From contig CADCCA010000047.1 of the NCBI GenBank assembly GCA_902799855.1, positions 1-7,940 on the forward strand: a stretch of DNA of 7,940 nucleotides, in the 5' to 3' direction. This stretch comes from an uncultured Erysipelotrichaceae bacterium. GTDB lineage: Bacteria; Bacillota_I; Bacilli_A; RFN20; CAG-826. The translations under genes and the position numbers were made by a program. The first letter of the stretch is position 1. The number at the start of each line of letters is the position of its first letter. The notes below the pieces were generated by a model. It was not told the origin of the DNA. It searched no databases and saw only the letters and a list, made by a program, of their open reading frames with translations. This document shows positions 6,526 through 7,940 of this stretch, piece after piece.

Positions 6526-7092
6526 TTATATTTCTGATATTTCTTCGTTTCTTATCTCAACGAGATAAACGTTTTCTTTTCCGTATTTTTCTTTGACGGC
6601 TTTTTTCACACTATCAACTTCTTTATTTGGAACTAAGGCAATCACTGATCCAGCAAAGCCGCCTCCATTAATCTTAACACCAGCTTTTTGATGTGATGCT
6701 TTCATAATGAGTTTACAAGCTTCAAGTGGTGAACCCTTAATCTTATCGACATACATATTTCCTAATAACTTAGTGGATGATTCTCTGGATTTATTAATTA
6801 GAGCAATAAGCTTTTCATAATCTTTCTTTTCTAAAGCGGAAACAGCCTTTTCTACACGCATATTTTCTTCGAAGAAATGTTGGGCTTTTTGATAAGCTTC
6901 TTTACCGCATTTTTCAATCACGTCTGCCTTATTTTTCTTTAATTCTTCGTAATCAACATCTCTTAAATAACTCTTTTGGAAATAACCAGCCACCTCAAAC
7001 ATTTGGTCAGGAATAGCCTTATATAAATGTGATAATTCAGCGTGACTACCACCTGTATTAACGATCATGAATTGATAGCCTTTCAAATCCAT
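6526..7092 (-). CDS. galK: Galactokinase C-terminal fragment
   Basis: This is the 188-residue part of the broken galK reading from its first internal ATG. It contains YQFMIVNTGGSHAELS, comparable to the substrate-side segment after the catalytic Asp, and the C-terminal GHMP motif INGGGFAGSVIAL (141-153), which helps form the phosphate and sugar site. The homologous frame in fact extends further upstream to 7212, including the CGLLDQ block, so this ATG is an internal methionine and not a natural start. No Shine-Dalgarno site precedes it. It would not be active alone, lacking the ATP loop and catalytic Asp. Confidence 0.8.
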   Translation of the reverse strand: MDLKGYQFMIVNTGGSHAELSHLYKAIPDQMFEVAGYFQKSYLRDVDYEELKKNKADVIEKCGKEAYQKAQHFFEENMRVEKAVSALEKKDYEKLIALINKSRESSTKLLGNMYVDKIKGSPLEACKLIMKASHQKAGVKINGGGFAGSVIALVPNKEVDSVKKAVKEKYGKENVYLVEIRNEEISEI

Positions 7093-7207
7093 ACCTAATT
7101 TAGTAATACTTGGATTTGTGAGATCTTGGAAATCAATAAAAGAAATACCACCAAAGGAAACACCAATTTGGTCTAATAAGCCACAGGCCTTGCCATAGTA
7201 TTCTCTT

Positions 7208-7663
7208 TCAACTTAGTAGTGGAATTTTGCCTTCGTTAAATAACTCGTTGAATGCTTGAGCGATGAGTAGTTCAAATGCAGCGCTACTAGAAACACCAGC
7301 GCCTGAAGGAACATCGCTTTTTACATAAGCATCAAAGCCACCGATTTTATATCCGTTTTCCACTAAGCATTTAGCGATGCCTCTCACGATAGCGGTGCTG
7401 CCACCTTTTTCATTATCGTTCATGTTTAATGAAGATAAATCGGCTTCAAAGTTTCCGTATCCTTCACTTAATAGACGAACGATCTTATCGTTTCTTTTCT
7501 TAAATGCAGCGTATTCAGATAAATTACATGTGGCCGCTAAACAGAGGCCCCTATTATGGTCAGTATGATTTCCTAATATTTCAAAACGGCCGCCACAACT
7601 TAAAAAGCATTCTGCTTCTTCTTGATAAGTGACTTGGAATTGTTGCTTTAAATAATCTTTCAT
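7208..7663 (-). CDS. galK: Galactokinase N-terminal fragment
   Basis: This is the 151-residue first part of galK. It carries the galactokinase signature GGRFEILGNHTDHN (24-37) and the ATP-phosphate loop PSGAGVSSSAAFE (119-131). The canonical GEHTDY reads GNHTDH here, so the Glu that usually contacts the sugar is Asn; from memory, GNHTDH galactokinases are common in gut Bacillota. The N-terminus before the signature is short (23 residues). GAGG lies nine bases before the ATG, within the last codons of the upstream membrane gene. The frame ends in PLLS then TGA, past the point where homology stops. Confidence 0.85.
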   Translation of the reverse strand: MKDYLKQQFQVTYQEEAECFLSCGGRFEILGNHTDHNRGLCLAATCNLSEYAAFKKRNDKIVRLLSEGYGNFEADLSSLNMNDNEKGGSTAIVRGIAKCLVENGYKIGGFDAYVKSDVPSGAGVSSSAAFELLIAQAFNELFNEGKIPLLS

Positions 7664-7664
7664 A

Positions 7665-7940
7665 TTATTCTGCCTCGGCTTCTTGCTTCTCTAAAGTGGC
7701 TTTCTTTCTTTGAGCTCTGACAAGTTGATAACTACCAAATGCGCATAACGCTAATACAACAACACCAACAAGTATTTCAACCCACATTGGTAAGATTTGG
7801 TCAATGTTCTCAATGGCTTGACCTGCCCAAACACGATAGTAATTAAATATTTCAAGGTTGAAGAATAAAACAAATACAGAACCAGCGATAAAACCAATGA
7901 TTGTGTAGAATGTTTCTTTTCTCCATTTCTTAAGAAGAAT
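7665..7940 (-). CDS. C-terminal part of a membrane protein, possibly DUF368/PopT-like
   Basis: Ninety-one codons are open from the window edge to TAA at 7667-7665; the start lies outside. There are two predicted membrane helices, FYTIIGFIAGSVFVLFF and WVEILVGVVVLALCAFGSYQLV, joined by an aromatic loop (NLEIFNYYRVWAG), and a charged tail ending KKATLEKQEAEAE. The GFIAGS turn after a basic KKW segment and the final long helix remind me of DUF368 proteins, which include the undecaprenyl-phosphate translocase PopT, but this is recognition from a fragment and could be wrong. It is the gene immediately upstream of galK: the junction is TAA, one T, then ATG, which implies co-transcription and coupled translation. 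A role in lipid-carrier recycling would suit the nearby glycan genes; this is inference only. Confidence 0.6.
   Translation of the reverse strand: MLLKKWRKETFYTIIGFIAGSVFVLFFNLEIFNYYRVWAGQAIENIDQILPMWVEILVGVVVLALCAFGSYQLVRAQRKKATLEKQEAEAE

Larger units (their letters stand above)
6526..7663 (-). pseudogene. galK: Galactokinase gene, frame broken near 7213 by an apparent 20-23 base loss
   Basis: Galactokinase phosphorylates galactose to galactose 1-phosphate, the entry step of the Leloir pathway. All GHMP-kinase blocks are present but in two frames. Codons from ATG 7663 run to a premature TGA at 7210-7208. The remainder reads from GTT (7212-7210) in another frame, VEREYYGKACGLLDQ onward, to TAA at 6528-6526. 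Each frame closes right at the junction: TAA occupies 7215-7213 in the downstream frame. Family alignment lacks about seven or eight residues here (the expected segment resembles EIAKIGQY). Restoring frame needs a length of 2 modulo 3, which 20 or 23 bases satisfies, giving 385-386 residues, normal for the family. Both halves are otherwise intact, so the break is recent, a sequencing or assembly error, or a strain variant. If real, the protein would lack the catalytic Asp (GAC, 7173-7171). Starts one base after the upstream membrane gene. Confidence 0.85.

Noticed and set aside
7208..7210. TGA in galK as a reassigned Trp codon, as in some Mollicutes
   Set aside because: Reading through stays in the wrong frame for the downstream homology. 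Trp in the other genes is TGG, with no in-frame TGA.
7092..7212. Two genuinely separate proteins instead of a broken galK
   Set aside because: The homologous frame continues upstream of ATG 7092 through the CGLLDQ block to the junction, and no ribosome site precedes 7092.

Overview
The window is AT-rich and densely packed with genes. Shine-Dalgarno sites (GGAGG or AAGG types) precede four of the six gene starts visible here. All six terminal stop codons are TAA, and Trp is read from TGG without in-frame TGA in the intact genes. Together with the family variants present (a galactokinase with GNHTDH, an LdhA-type D-lactate dehydrogenase, a heterodimeric ABC exporter with an insert in one half), this suggests a low-GC Bacillota, possibly a gut Erysipelotrichia/Mollicutes-related lineage. 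The taxonomy is an inference.

Layout. Positions 1-3084 (minus strand) hold two tandem ABC exporter half-transporters. The upstream half is complete (3084-1300). Its partner starts one base after the upstream stop and runs off the left edge just as its ATPase domain begins. A near-consensus promoter drives the pair, and its spacer is an 18-bp palindrome. Diverging from it on the plus strand are glf (UDP-galactopyranose mutase, 3203-4318) and a family 2 glycosyltransferase (4376-5410), which ends in a clear intrinsic terminator. Next is a D-lactate dehydrogenase (5491-6525) with an unusual four-cysteine tail. Its stop codon directly abuts the stop of a convergent minus-strand unit: galK (7663-6526), preceded by the C-terminus of a membrane protein (7940-7665) that may be DUF368/PopT-like.

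How the genes fit together. Glf makes UDP-galactofuranose, and the adjacent glycosyltransferase is a reasonable candidate to use it in a surface polysaccharide or glycolipid. Galactokinase feeds galactose into the UDP-galactose pool, although galT/galE are not in view. If the partial membrane protein is DUF368, it would recycle undecaprenyl phosphate. That makes a loose cell-envelope/galactose theme, but at least four transcription units are involved and no single operon links them.

The clearest anomaly is galK. Its reading frame is broken near 7213, and the pattern fits a loss of about 20-23 bases; both halves are otherwise well preserved. The other main points are a degenerate ATPase site in the exporter, the palindrome inside its promoter, a possible leaderless start for glf, and a galK terminator embedded in the coding end of the lactate dehydrogenase gene. 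I see no CRISPR array, insertion sequence, tRNA, rRNA or clearly new multi-gene system. No gene-free stretch exceeds 300 bases.
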